A stretch of DNA of 64,000 nucleotides from Hedera helix (taxonomy: Eukaryota; Streptophyta; Magnoliopsida; Apiales; Araliaceae), in NCBI GenBank assembly GCA_947179155.2, contig OX359286.1:16808413-16872412 (forward strand), given 5' to 3'. The first letter of the stretch is position 1. Each line of letters starts with the position of its first letter. This document shows, piece by piece, positions 11,846 to 22,745 of this stretch. The notes below the pieces were generated by a model, which was given only the letters and a program-made list of their open reading frames with translations, was not told where the DNA came from and ran no database searches. The translations under genes were made by a program, and so were the position numbers.

Positions 11846-14054
11846 TGATGGTCGAAATCGGAACGGTTTATTTAGTAGTAAAGTTCCGATCTCGAATTCA
11901 TTTGAATGAATAGCGTGCAAGCATACACGGTTAACAAGTAATAAAGTGATAAGAAAAAGTCGATCCCACGAGAAATTAGTTCTAACATTTTCCAACACCG
12001 ATTCGCTCAAGTTGATCTCATTTAAACGATTATCAATATTGGCAATAGAAAAGTAAATGCATAAATTAACATCTACACTAGAAAGCAATAAAGATATGTG
12101 AATCTGAGAATGCAATTTCCCCCAATAGCTCATTTAAATCTCCTAGCTCTCTCTTCAATTATACGGACACAACGAATTATTAACCGAGAATTCATTATAG
12201 CATTTAAATGTCTCTGTTGAAACATATAAACAAATCCACCCAAATCCGACACAAAGGCAACAGAAACAGGAAGGAACATCCTAATCAGGAAACTCACTAT
12301 ATCTCTATGAAAGTTTAACCTAAAAAGGATTTCAAGCACATATTCTCCAATTGGCTACACGCGGCACATAGGTATATTTCTATCCTACATACAAATCATG
12401 CATTCCATCCTAAGATCAAACAGCATAATACGTGTCATTGTACTCAGGTCCAAACTTATAATCCATTGTTCGATTTTATATAAGTTACCACATAAATTAC
12501 TTAGGCTAAACAGATAGTACAATTAACACAACATATGAAAACCCATTCACATGGTCGTAACCGATGAATGGTCAACCGAGAACTCGTAAGTACTCACACG
12601 CCTCTTTCGAGGCCAATAAGCCTATCCTGTATAAGAAACCCGCTATATTTCTATGAGGATTAACACTAAACAAGGATGATGAAGCCTAGGTTCTCAAATT
12701 GGTTGCACATGGCGCTAGGTATATATCTATCCTAGCCACAAATCATGCATTCCATCTATGCAGAATAACACAATCACATGTTAACATATATGGGTCTAAA
12801 CACTATAATCCCTTTGTCAAGTTCATATAGGTTACTAAATAATCGCTCGACCAAAGCATTATAAAGCACAAACACAATGAAGCAACTCCTATGGCCATCC
12901 AAGAGACAAAAACCCAAGCAACGAAGCACAAATATATGCGAAATACAAAACAAGCTTCTCTTGGACATTTCCTCGAACACTTGGCGTGCACAATGAATTT
13001 GTTCAATACTAAACAACTACACATATGCAACAACAACCAAAGAGAGGAGCAAAATGATTATCACAACCTATTGGGCTCCCAAGCATTCAAAGATTCCATG
13101 TCAATCCAACATAATCGGAGAAAACAATATCCAACAAGAACAAACTAACCATTCAAGATAAACATGTAAAACACCAATCATTATGAACAAAACATGCATT
13201 GGATTCAATACAATACATAGACATTACATCAATGGATTACAAATAATCCAAGTTCATCAATATCAAAAGATAAAGATTGTTTTCCAAAAATTCATCATTC
13301 AATATAATACACAAAATAGAGAGAGAATGAAAACATAAAACTCCCTCAATCAAGGCATCCGATTGATGAAGAACCACCAAACTCATCTTTAGAAGCACCA
13401 CAAAGCACTCCCAAATCGCCCATGGTCGCCTCCTCCAAGAGGAGAAGAAGTTATATTAATTAGGGCTTCAAAAATGACTTAAAAACTGAAATCTGCGCGT
13501 ATGAACAGTGCACCGCCGCGGCGGTCAAACTTTCTGCTAAATTCTGGGTTTGTACCACCGCTGCGACGGTGGAAACCACCGCTGCGGCGCTAGTACAAAC
13601 TGCCAAAAAATGTTCTTTTTTTGACTACTGCAGCCTCCTTAAGTGTTTTGGGCATATCTTCTGCATAAGAACTTCGATTGAGGTGATTCAAGATGTTTCG
13701 GAAAGGAGACTCGTAGACCTACAACTTTCATGTTTTACAAAATTGAAGATTCATAAAGGATCATGGCCAAAATTAGGTGTTCATTGGCTGTTGCGTAAAC
13801 GGAGTGCAGAAAATGCGAACCGCGCAATTCCAAGCCTTGTTCCACCGAGCCCTTATTATAATTCCTACAAAATGAAATAAAAACACATAAAAATAATACA
13901 AAACCACATCTTATACAATGTGGTACAAAAAACACATACAACTAAATTAACATAATAACATAAAAACACATATAAAATCACATAAAACACTTAAAGATTC
14001 ACAAATTATCAAGCTTAAATGTATTCAATTCGTAGGTATAAAACCCACTCATCA
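11846..14054 (-). mobile_element. Solo LTR-G (Athila/Tat-type), reverse, nested in LTR-C
   Basis: A 2,209-bp insertion with perfect 5-bp duplications TTGAA at 11841-11845 and 14055-14059 and TG/CA ends. Its left end carries GTGCAAGCATACACGG followed by GTCGATCCCACGAG, and its right end GTATAAAACCCACTCATCA. These resemble, in reverse, the two ends of the LTR following the Athila-like remnant at 19987-21493. It contains a GC-rich hairpin patch (13500-13590) and a diverged internal repeat (about 12130-12440 against 12600-12850). No real coding sequence is seen. Assignment to Athila/Tat rests on the resemblance to that LTR. Confidence 0.85.
13500..13595 (-). repeat. GC-rich hairpin patch in LTR-G
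   Basis: It contains the 14-bp perfect palindrome ACCGCCGCGGCGGT (13512-13525) and an inverted repeat CCACCG...CGGTGG (13555-13572), then a direct repeat of ACCACCGCTGCG. The surrounding LTR is AT-rich, so the patch stands out sharply. Confidence 0.85.
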
Positions 14055-14177
14055 TTGAACAACCCATGTCAATCACCTAGTCATTCCTCATGTCATTCAA
14101 TCAAATAGTAATCCTAATTAGCTCTAAATTGACCAATGTTAGCAAATTAGGAAAGTTAATGAAGGATTAGCAAATGA

Positions 14178-14187
14178 CTATATATAG
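14178..14187 (+). promoter_or_regulatory. LTR-C TATA-like box
   Basis: CTATATATAG is followed by AGTGCTCCACAC. The same word occurs in the reverse LTR-C copy (28634-28643) with a similar neighbourhood (AGTAGCACTCTATATATAG), so it is conserved in the family. Promoter function is inferred. Confidence 0.6.
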
Positions 14188-14756
14188 AGTGCTCCACACA
14201 TTTGTTATATTGGTTGGTCATTTACTAGCATTCCTAGAAAGAAAGAGAAAGAGCTTTTGAAAGATAAAAGAGAGAACACACTTGTGAGTTGTGAGAAATT
14301 GCTAGAGTAAGAGCTTGGTAGATGACACAAAGCCTCATTTCATACTTTGGTAGGAGAAGAAGAAGAGCACACAAGTTATGAAGGTTTAAAAGTGCTCCAA
14401 CCTTTCTATATTTTATTTTTGTAGTCTAGATAGATTGTAAACGGTTAAAATGTACTTTTAACCAATCAAATCTTGTTTTGGTGGTCTAGAAGTCTTAAAC
14501 AATGTAATATATGTATATTCATGATTTGATATGTTTAAATCATGATTTGGTATGTGTGGTATGCATGAAAATGGTAGAAATGTCCATATTGAGCTTTACC
14601 GGTAAAACCTTAGTTGATCATACAGTATTTAATGTTGTATTTTGAAATGTACAAGTAGAAAAAATAATTTCTATGGCTAAAAAGTTACCTCTATGAGTCT
14701 TTAAGAAAACCTAACTTGAATCTTTCAAAAATGTGAAAAATAAAAAAGTTATGGCT

Positions 14757-14975
14757 GTCGCGACGGGCGCAACTGCGCCCGAGTACATTGCCTAGGAGTT
14801 TTTAGGCAGTCCTGTCGGAGGGTCGGATAGTCAAAAAATTGACTTTCAGAGGAGCTGGTCGAACGCACCTACGCTCGGGATGGGCACGGTTGTGCCTGAG
14901 TGCAATGCCTAGCATTTTTTAGGCAATTCGGGTCGGGTCTGTCTGGGTCGGGTCGGGTTTGTCCGAATCGGGTTT
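14757..14975 (+). repeat. GC-rich duplicated hairpin patch in LTR-C
   Basis: Two diverged units about 115 bp apart. The first has CGGGCGC-AACT-GCGCCCG (14764-14781) followed by ACATTGCCTAGGAG and TTTTTAGGCA. The second has GGCAC-GGTT-GTGCC (14883-14896) followed by GCAATGCCTAGCA and TTTTTTAGGCA. The stems differ in sequence but remain complementary. A GGTCGGGT-rich tract follows (14930-14970). Confidence 0.85.
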
Positions 14976-15054
14976 TCTTTGAAAAATTAAATTAAAACAA
15001 GTGTTTAAAATAAATTATAAGGTTAACCCAATTAAAAGTTAACTATTGATAATA

Positions 15055-15083
15055 TTTAAAGAGTATTAAAATATTACTACATG

Positions 15084-15127
<44 letters not shown>

Positions 15128-15560
15128 GTGATTAAAATATTATTAAATGGTTAATAATATTAGTATGAGATTAGATTATTATTAAATGGGTAATAATATT
15201 AATAAGTCAATAAAATGTTATTAAATAAATAATAATATTAGTAAATGAATAAAATATTATTAAATGATTAATAATATTAAAAGATGAATAAATATTATTA
15301 AATGATTAATAATATTATAAGGCTAATAAAATATTATTAAATGATTGATAATATTAGAAGATTAATAAAATATTATATTAGGAGATTAATAAAATATTAT
15401 TAAATGATTAATAATATTAGATAATGATTAATAATATTAGATAGTGAATAAAATATTATTAAATGATTAATAATAGATGACTAATAAAATATTATTAAAT
15501 GATTAATAATATTAAAAGACTAATAGAATATTATTAAATTGTTAACAATATTAGATAACA
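15055..15560 (+). repeat. AT-rich array of ~39-bp inverted-repeat units in LTR-C
   Basis: Repeated units contain AATATTATTAA, a four-base ATGG or ATGA loop, then TTAATAATATT, so each unit is an 11-bp perfect inverted repeat. Spacers vary, and an AAT trinucleotide run (15087-15126) lies at the start. Arrays of the same unit occur at 25590-26530, 52735-53245 and 58990-59510. Confidence 0.9.
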
Positions 15561-16816
15561 GTGTGAACTATATTAAATAATTAATATAGGTTTTATGTGA
15601 TTGAAATATTATCAAGTAATGATAATATTTTCTATGTGTTTACATAACCGTAATTTTATAATTATGTGGTTAAGTGTAGAAATGTAAGATGTATAAAAGT
15701 TATCATATGAATGTGTATATGATACTAATTTAAGATCAAATTGAGTAATTGTTAGGTCCGTTCAAGGAATATTAAATTGAATTGGTTAGTCGTAGACTAC
15801 GCACGAGGTAAGTTTTTCTTAGTCCTAACTTGTATTTATTGTTGCAAGTTTTCTTCAACTTTATTTACATTGAGAAATTCAATTATTATTGAGCAAGTAC
15901 CTACACTTGTAGTTATTTGACAGAGTTTTAAGTGAGTTAATTATCAAAAATTATTCCACATCATTATTGTTATTGTATTCGCACATAGTGCAATTACAAA
16001 TGTATAGTTCATTAATTCAAGAACTGTTTAAGAAAGTCTAAGTTAATTGCTTCAGCTAGACAATGTAAGTTAAATTCATCAAATTGAATATTTTAAAAGC
16101 TTATCCAAACCATTGGTAGGTGCGGATTCTTATAGTAAGACTGAGAATGAACAACCCTAAATAAGAGGGATTTTATCTGTAGAGAAATCGAATTTGCGCA
16201 AGATGTCTGAATGTTATGCATATACATATGGTACAAGAGGCTGATCCCCTCGAGTACTAGTTTTTCGAGGAGTCAGATATATATAAAAGTATGTTCTACC
16301 TTAGTAGCAGTTCATGGTCCTTAAAGACCACTCAACAGTAAAGAGACAATCCATTCATATAATGATAAATTGATTCTTGAGTTCTTTCACAATTGTTATC
16401 TATTGTTGCAAACATTGAAGTTAATTTCCCTTTCATCATGATATATCTTATGCTATTTGTTCTTAAACTTGCTGAGCTATTTAGTTTCTCATTCTTGCTA
16501 TATCATGACTTATTTCAGCTAAGCCAGAATGTTCTAAACAAGACAAAGGCAATGGAAAAGCCAAAGCTTAGATTAATATGATGCATGCTACATTAATTAC
16601 TTATATGTAATTTCTTTTGTAAATCTTTTGTATTCCCTTAAGATATGTTAATGTTTATGTTAAGGTTAATCGACATTGGGATTGTAACCTTTTTATAAGG
16701 AAACTTTTGTATTATTCTGCGAAATTTAAATGCAATTTATGTATTTAATTGATAGTAAATATTATATAGTGGAGAACCAAACCCGAGGTTATGGAACTCG
16801 GATTTGGGGTCGTCAC

Positions 16817-17700
16817 TGCTTTGATGGAGAAATATTTCGATGATGCCTATGACTTGTTGAAGACCATGGCTGCAAATAATTACCAGTGGCCTTCTACAAG
16901 GATGACACAACCGAGAGCGGCAAGAAGGATTGATAGGGATGCATTTTTTTATTTTGGTTGCACAAGTGGCAACGATTGCAAAGAAGATTGATACTTTAGG
17001 GATGCAACCTATTCAAAATGTGGAGATGATTTATGATCTATGTGCGGAGAACCATTTAGTTAATCAATGCCTTATTAATGCATAATCGATCCAGTATGTA
17101 GCGAGTTACAATCAGTAGCAACCCAATAATTCTAGTTACTATTATTTAGGGGTGATGAATCCTCTTAATCATTCATGGAGTAATAATCAAGCTTAATCTT
17201 TACCCCTAGACCATCGTATCAACCGGGTTTTCAAAACCAACCTCCATCACAGCCAATGAAGGACTCTAATTTGGATGAGCTTATTACGAAGTATATATAT
17301 CGTAAAATGAGGTCAGGATACCGTAAAATGAGCCTAGAATGACTAATCTAGAAGCATCAATGCGAAACTTTGAGAATCGAGTGGGATAGCTTGCCAATGC
17401 AATCGGTAGTTGACCTCAAGGTGCTTTGTTGAGCGACACAGGGGTAAACCTGGGGAGGGGAGGCAAAGAGCAATGCAATGCTATTATGCTTCAGAGTGGT
17501 AAAGAGTTACCCGAAGTAGATGGGGGAGAACCAAAAAGATCACATTCGGTTATGTAAAATGAGGGTGAGGCTGAAAAGAAAAATGGGGAGCATAAGGCCT
17601 AGGAAAAGAAGGCAACAGAGAATGTAGTGTAAATTCTAAATAGACTCAGATTGTCCACCCGTGCCGTTTCTGCAAAGACTTCAGAAATCAAAACTTGATA
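16817..17700 (+). pseudogene. Athila/Tat-type gag remnant
   Basis: Translated fragments match the C-terminal half of Athila-type Gag, which packages the RNA. The order is MEKYFDDAYDLLKTMAANNY, then NYQWPSTR, then a degenerate CAENHLVNQC finger near 17040, then PGFQNQPPSQPMKDSNLDEL, MTNLEASMRNFENRVGQLAN and IMLQSGKELPEVDGGEP. Frameshifts (near 16945 and 17300) and many stops break it. The N-terminal half and 5' LTR were displaced left by the Gypsy-1 insertion and are outside the window. Confidence 0.82.
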
Positions 17701-17774
17701 AGCAATTCTCAAAATTTATGAAAATATTCAAAAAGCTTCATATCAACATTCTGTTTGTGGATGTCTTGGAATAA

Positions 17775-18233
17775 ATGCCTAGTTACATGAAGTTTATGAA
17801 GAATATATTGTCCAATAAAAAGAAGCTAAGTGAATTTGAGATAGTGGTGCTTAGGGAAACGTGCAGTGCTATATTGCAAAAGAAGTTACCACCAAAGCTT
17901 AAAGATCCAGGTAGCTTCACGTTTTCACGTACTATTAGGAGCCAATTTTTTGGGAAAGCTTTGTGTGATTTGAGGGCTAGCATCAATTTGATGCCATTGT
18001 CAATTTATAAGAAACTTGGATTGAATAAAGCGAAGCCTACAATTATTACCTTACAATTAGCAGATAGGACAGTCACTTATCCTAGGGGGATTGTTAAAGA
18101 TGTTTTAGCTAAGGTGGATAAGTTCATCTTCCCGACAGATTCCGTTGTCTTTGATTATGAGGAAGATAAAGACATATATATCATTCTTGGGCGACCATTC
18201 TTAGCTACGGGGAGAACTCTTATAGATGTGTAA
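17775..18233 (+). pseudogene. Athila/Tat-type aspartic protease region
   Basis: A 152-codon open stretch with the family order: MPSYMKFMKNILSNKKKLSE, LPPKLKDPGSFTFS, KALCDLRASINLMPLSIYKK, LQLADRTVTYPRGIV and ILGRPFLATGRTLIDV. In this lineage the catalytic motif is normally D-L-G-A; here the glycine codon has become AGG (DLRA), so the enzyme should be dead. It ends at a TAA where intact relatives continue towards RT. Recognisable RT, RNase H and integrase are absent downstream, so the element was already deleted or non-autonomous. Confidence 0.88.
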
Positions 18234-19986
18234 AAATGAGAGCTAATTATGCGAGTCCAAGACCAAAAGGTGACATTCAAAGTTCTCAAGGAAATAAAGC
18301 ACCCAAGTGATTTTGAGGAATGTTTCTAAGTCAATTCAATTGAAGGAGTTAGAAATAGTAAAATGATTAAGAAGAATCTGTTTCAATGGTAAAAGAAGGA
18401 TGAACTCAAGTTTGGGGGTGCTCAATCTCAAGGAAAAGCAAAACGGATAATCAAGAAATGACTTCCAAAGTAGTTCATCATGCATAAGTTTGATCTGGGC
18501 TAAGAAAAAGAAATAGTTAGGCTAAGACTATAAAACAAACGCTTATTGGGAGGTAACCCAAATTTTAGCTTTTTATTTTAATTTCTGTTTTAAATAGATT
18601 TCTTAGTAGTAAATTTTTATTCTTTAATTATTTTTTTTAATATATTATTTTCGTTTTGTTTCAGGTTATTCAAGTCTTTGCAATACACTCTAAACTTAGC
18701 AGATAAGGAGAAAAATACTATTTCTTCATGGGAGTCTTCTGTTTTAAAATTCTTTTATTTTATACATTGAGAACAATGTCTGTTTTAAGTTTTATGGTGT
18801 CGGTTAGTTTTTTTTTTTTAGTAGTAAATTGTTTTAAATTTTTTAAAAAGTTTTTAGATTTTATTAGGTTTTTGAATTTTGTGGGTATATTCACTGTAAC
18901 TCTTACAAGATACAACTCGTTCATTTGAGGTCACCTTGGGGTTTAAAGACTTATTGCACATTCTATGTGCAATCGCGTGTCCTAAGAAAATGTGGTAGTT
19001 TTATGTTTAGGATGAGTCTTTCGGGCAATGTGTTAATTTGAATTTTAAATTATGGCAAATGATAAAAATTTAGTTAATTATTTGATAACTTTTAAAAAAT
19101 GGATAGATTTTGCATAGTCTGAATTTTGGCTTGTCGTTGGTTATTACTTTATTTGATATCCTTTAATTTTTATGCACATATTCATTTGTTTGTGCTAGTT
19201 TTAACTTACGAAAGTTTATATAGTTAAATGCTTGTAAAGGATATGCGTATCCTGTATAACTTATTTGATCACGTCTTAAATAAATAGATGTATAAATAAC
19301 TGCTTCAATGTCCATCGAATGAATTATTGATATTTGTGCTAAAAAATATGATAGTTATAAGCAACTTAACTAATCTGTTTTTGTATCCTTTGTTACTCGA
19401 ATTAGTAAGCCCTTAGGGGAGTCTCTACACTTAGTACCCTAAAGCCAAATGGTTTGTGAGTCATTGGTTGAAAGTTCGTTACATGGATAATTCTGAAAAA
19501 CCTAAGAAAAAGAGACATTACACAAGTTAAGAGAAAAGAAAGATGAGAAAGAAAACATATAGAGAAGAAAAAATTATGCATAAAGCGAGATGAAGCGTAA
19601 AACGCACTCGCTAGGTTGAAAGAATAAAAGAGTTGTGTGTAAAGTAAGTATAGAGAGGTTTGCTCTGTAATTCTTTTATTGATAAATATCTCTTATGAAG
19701 CATTTTAATAAATGGGCTTTTCTGAGTTTAAATTAGTTATATTCATTTGGATCGCACACACATAAAAGGTCAAAAGTAAAGTAATACTAATAAATACGTT
19801 AAAAAAATTTGGTGATACATTATTTTGATTTTTTCTTTTAGTTGTCATTTAAATGAATCTTTGAGGCCAATGTTGAAATTCATATTGATTCATTGTTTGA
19901 GCGGCTCAAGTTAATTGATTGTTAGAGTCATAGTTTTTGTATTTAGTTTTGCTTGAGGGCAAACAAATGTTTAAGTTTGGGGATAT
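18234..19986 (+). mobile_element. Non-coding 3' part of Athila-like remnant with PPT-like tracts
   Basis: No pol or env coding sequence is recognisable over about 1.75 kb. Three landmarks are typical of Athila-type 3' regions. AAGTTTGGGGGTGCTC lies at about 18408. GGGAGGTAACCCA at about 18549 is followed by the pseudo-palindrome ACATTGAGAACAATGT (about 18763-18778). TGAGGGCAAACAAATGTTTA then AGTTTGGGGATA (about 19953-19985) is the likely PPT. Internal deletion between protease and PPT is inferred. Confidence 0.7.
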
Positions 19987-21493
19987 TTAATAATTAGGTT
20001 TTATACCTATATATTAATTATCTTTTAAATTGATAATTTATGAGTTCTTAAGTATTGTAAGTTATTTTTATGTATTTGTATTATTTTTATGTTTATTTAG
20101 TAGGAAGAAGCAAGGTATGGCAATTTGGACATCTTTTGGATTAAAATATGCAAGCAACAACAGGAAGAAAAAATGGAAGGGCCTTTGATGCTAATTTTGG
20201 CAAAAATTCTTGGCTTGAAACATGGATTCTATTGTAGAGCTTGTTTAGAGCTTCGAGTTGATAAGTGGCACATCCCGGTAACTATTCCTAAGTCAAAAGT
20301 TATGGTCATTTTCAGACTAGAATTTGGGCCGGCGTGGCAGTGCTATTTCCTAGTACATTTTTGGCGCAACAACGCCATACCATCAGAAACTCGGCATGGC
20401 AGCACTATAAGTTGGCACCGCAGCGCCGGTGTCGCGGCCAAACCATGATTTAACACATTTTTTTGAATCTTTTTGACTCCTAATTGGATTTGTTTGTCCA
20501 AGTATGTTAGGGATTTGATATCTAACCTATAAATACATGACTTTACACATATTTTAGGGAGAATTAACATAGATCTAACATAGTTAGGAGTAGAATACAT
20601 AATTAGAAGTAAGGATTATTGTTCAGGTCTAAAGAATGATTCAAGCATGAATTTAAGATTGAAGGAAGAATTAGAAATCGCACTTCAAAAATAAGATTTT
20701 CTATCCTCTAACTCTTTTATTTTAATTATTGTAATTCTTAGGATAAGGATAATTATATTTATGGATCTAATTTCTTCTTTAGTTATAATCTAATTTTCAA
20801 TTAAGATTGCAATGGAACCCAATGCATAATTTAAATTAATTTACTTCATTTTTAATTATTGATGATTATATATGAACTGTTTATCATATTTTGTAGATTT
20901 ATGTATTAATTAGATACATATAATTAATGAGATAATCGATATGAAATTAAGAGATGAATTATAAGTTTAGATCTGAATATGATAACATATGTATGTGTAT
21001 AGGATAGAGATATACCTATATATTATATGTAATCTTAAAGAGCATCTGATCTTAAAATTCTTGTTTAATTTAAAGCTAGGATGTTCATTTCCTATTCTGT
21101 TGCACATAGTGTCAGATTTAGAGAGAATATGTTTATGTGATCATCGAGAGAGACTTACAAATACTAACAAAATCTCAATTAACGATTTTATATAATTATT
21201 TAATTAAAAAGGTGAGTGAAGAGATTTAAATAAAATATTGAGAAAAATTATAATCTTAAGTCTTTTTATCTGATTAAATCCTTGTTAGTAGATTAATTTA
21301 GTTATTAATTTAAGTTGATTTTATTTATTAGTTTAAATCGATTGTTTAAATAAAATTAATTTGGTTAAGATTTAGTAATTGATTAATAATTATTAAATAA
21401 TTCTCTGTGGGAACAATACCTTGTTTGCCATTATAGTGTTATTTGATCGCGTATACTTGCGTGTAAATTCCTTGTTAAAAATAGGCAAACAGT
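19987..21493 (+). mobile_element. Athila-like 3' LTR (LTR-G type)
   Basis: It starts after the PPT with TTTAATAATTAGGTTTTATACC and ends around CTTGCGTGTAAATTCC and AATAGGCAAACA. Its end features (TTTTATACCTA at the start, a CTCTGTGGGAACAATACC and CGTATACTTGCGTG block near the end) are the reverse of those in the solo LTRs at 11846-14054 and 27266-28396. A GC-rich hairpin patch lies at 20325-20445. The exact ends are uncertain by several bases because no TSD pair can be checked. Confidence 0.7.
20325..20445 (+). repeat. GC-rich hairpin patch in Athila-like LTR
   Basis: It holds GGCG-CAACAA-CGCC (20363-20376) and ACCG-CAGCGC-CGGT (20417-20430), and a repeated GGC(G/A)TGGCAG(T/C) word. The sequence differs from the patch in the related solo LTR at 13500-13595, although the theme is the same. 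Confidence 0.75.
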
Positions 21494-21706
21494 GGCTAGG
21501 CAAAAAAAAATTCACCAATTTTGTATTTCCAATTGCCGAAAAAATTGGTTGGGAAACGACATTACTTTGGCTTGGCCGTAATCGCCACTAAAAGTAACGG
21601 CCAGGAGCAAGACCAAAGTGGCCTTGTTTTGCTTTACTCCTTGCCGCTACTCTTAGTTTTGGCTAGGGCCAAGCCTCAACGGTGTTGTTTTGCCAAGTCA
21701 AAATGT
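21494..21706. other. Unassigned sequence, possible DNA-transposon subterminal region
   Basis: No gene seen. It contains CGCCACTAAAAGTAACGGCC and GCCGCTACTCTTAGTTTTGG. Variants of the same word (GCCACTAAGAGTAGC) return at 22459-22475 and 22595-22615. Such repeated short words are typical of DNA-transposon subterminal regions, but no terminus was found. Confidence 0.4.
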
Positions 21707-22271
21707 CACAGTAAAGAGTTAATTATTTAGTTGCTAACAGACATATCCTAGAGATCAACCACCCCATGAATATCAATAGTTTTGGCTTGGGCATAAATTA
21801 TGAATAGATATGAATTAATTTAATTTTAAACAATATCAAAAATTATAAATTATCTAACTAATATCATTAATTAAAAATAATATCTATTAAAAAAATCAAA
21901 TAATGATATGAATAGATATTATTTGATTGTTTAATAGATATTATTTGATTTTTTAACATATATTATTTGAATTTTTAATAGATATTATTTGATTTTTCAA
22001 TAGATATTATTTGATTTTTTTAACAGATATTTATTAATAGTATTTAATTTCAAATAATAGATATTAAAAAAATTAAATAATAACTATTCATATCATTATT
22101 TGATTTTTTAATAGATATTATTTAGATAATTTATAATTTTTGATATTATTTAAAATTAAATTAATTCATGTCTATTCATATTTTTTGCCAAGCCAAAACT
22201 ATTAATATTTATGGGTTGGTTTTTCTCTTGAATATGTATATTAGCAACTAAATAATTAACTCTTTATAGTG
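21707..22271. mobile_element. 565-bp foldback element (MITE-like)
   Basis: The two halves are near-complete inverted copies. The left end CACAGTAAAGAGTTAATTAT mirrors the right end, whose complement is CACTATAAAGAGTTAATTAT. Pairing continues through TAGTTTTGGCTTGG and AATTAATTTAATTTTAAA towards the centre. The middle carries about five copies of a TTAATAGATATTATTTGATT unit. The CACTA start hints at a CACTA-type MITE, but the flanks TGT and AAT are not duplicates, so the family is unresolved. A transcript would form one very long hairpin. Confidence 0.75.
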
Positions 22272-22674
22272 AATTTTCAAACTTATTTACGTGGGTCGAC
22301 GTGACTTCTCGCTATGGGTACTCCGGGTCAGGTTAAAACGCCTTTTTATATAATATCACAAAGACGTTTCCCACCACGTGTCGCTCGATGATTGGCGTAG
22401 AGGGGATACGCTATAAGAATGGTAGAGTGGAAATAACAAAAAAATGATAAGGGTATGCCCCTGGTCGCTACTCTTAGTGGCAATTGGGAATGAACTATAG
22501 AAAATGATTGCTATGTGCACTATTTTAGTAAACGCATCTTACACCATTGACAAAGCAATCTAAGAGTCCAATTTGAAAGTAACTTTTTTCCAGCTACCAC
22601 TAAGAGTAATGGCAACATGATGTAAATATAAATAAAGTAAAACTTTATGAAATACGTACCCTAATAGCAACATG
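22272..22674. other. Unassigned sequence with moderately CpG-rich segment
   Basis: No convincing gene. Positions 22290-22420 are less AT-rich than the surroundings and hold several CpGs. The CCACTAAGAGTA-type words noted at 21494-21706 recur at 22459-22475 and 22595-22615. It lies between the foldback element and the transposase-like fragment, so it may be the 3' end of the same DNA transposon. Confidence 0.35.
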
Positions 22675-22745
22675 CTAGAACTGTGATATATTGTTGCCCT
22701 TATATGTCTCATTTGCCTTCTTACCTTCAAGTACATTTGAGGATC
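22675..22745 (-). pseudogene. Transposase-like gene fragment, 3' part
   Basis: On the minus strand this continues, across the LTR-B insertion, the frame at 31239 onward. Counting the TSD GGATC once, codons run through KNRSSNVLEGKKANETYKGN to NISQF and a TAG at 22675-22677. The KNR...YKG order recalls the C-terminal region of plant Ptta/En-Spm transposase-family proteins. That assignment is by resemblance only. Confidence 0.45.

Larger units (their letters stand above)
11279..16816 (+). mobile_element. LTR-C, 3' LTR of Gypsy-1 (carries a nested LTR-G)
   Basis: It begins TGTAATGATCACG right after the PPT and ends with the family terminus GGGGTCGTCAC, the usual final A not being present. Without the nested 2,209-bp LTR-G it is about 3.3 kb. 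It has a TATA-like CTATATATAG (14178-14187), a GC-rich hairpin patch (14757-14975), an AT-rich array (15055-15560) and the conserved TGAG/CTCA motif near 16473. It is homologous to the reverse LTR at 24344-29399. To the right the sequence is Athila-type gag, so Gypsy-1 inserted there. The 5' LTR is outside the window, so its age cannot be estimated. Confidence 0.88.

Noticed and set aside
11804..12339. Minus-strand reading frames of 109 and 69 codons at the left end of LTR-G
   Set aside because: One crosses the TSD and insertion boundary into LTR-C, and neither shows a recognisable domain or codon pattern.
12774..13941. Several 60-105-codon frames on both strands
   Set aside because: All are inside the reverse solo LTR-G, overlap each other and have no domain.
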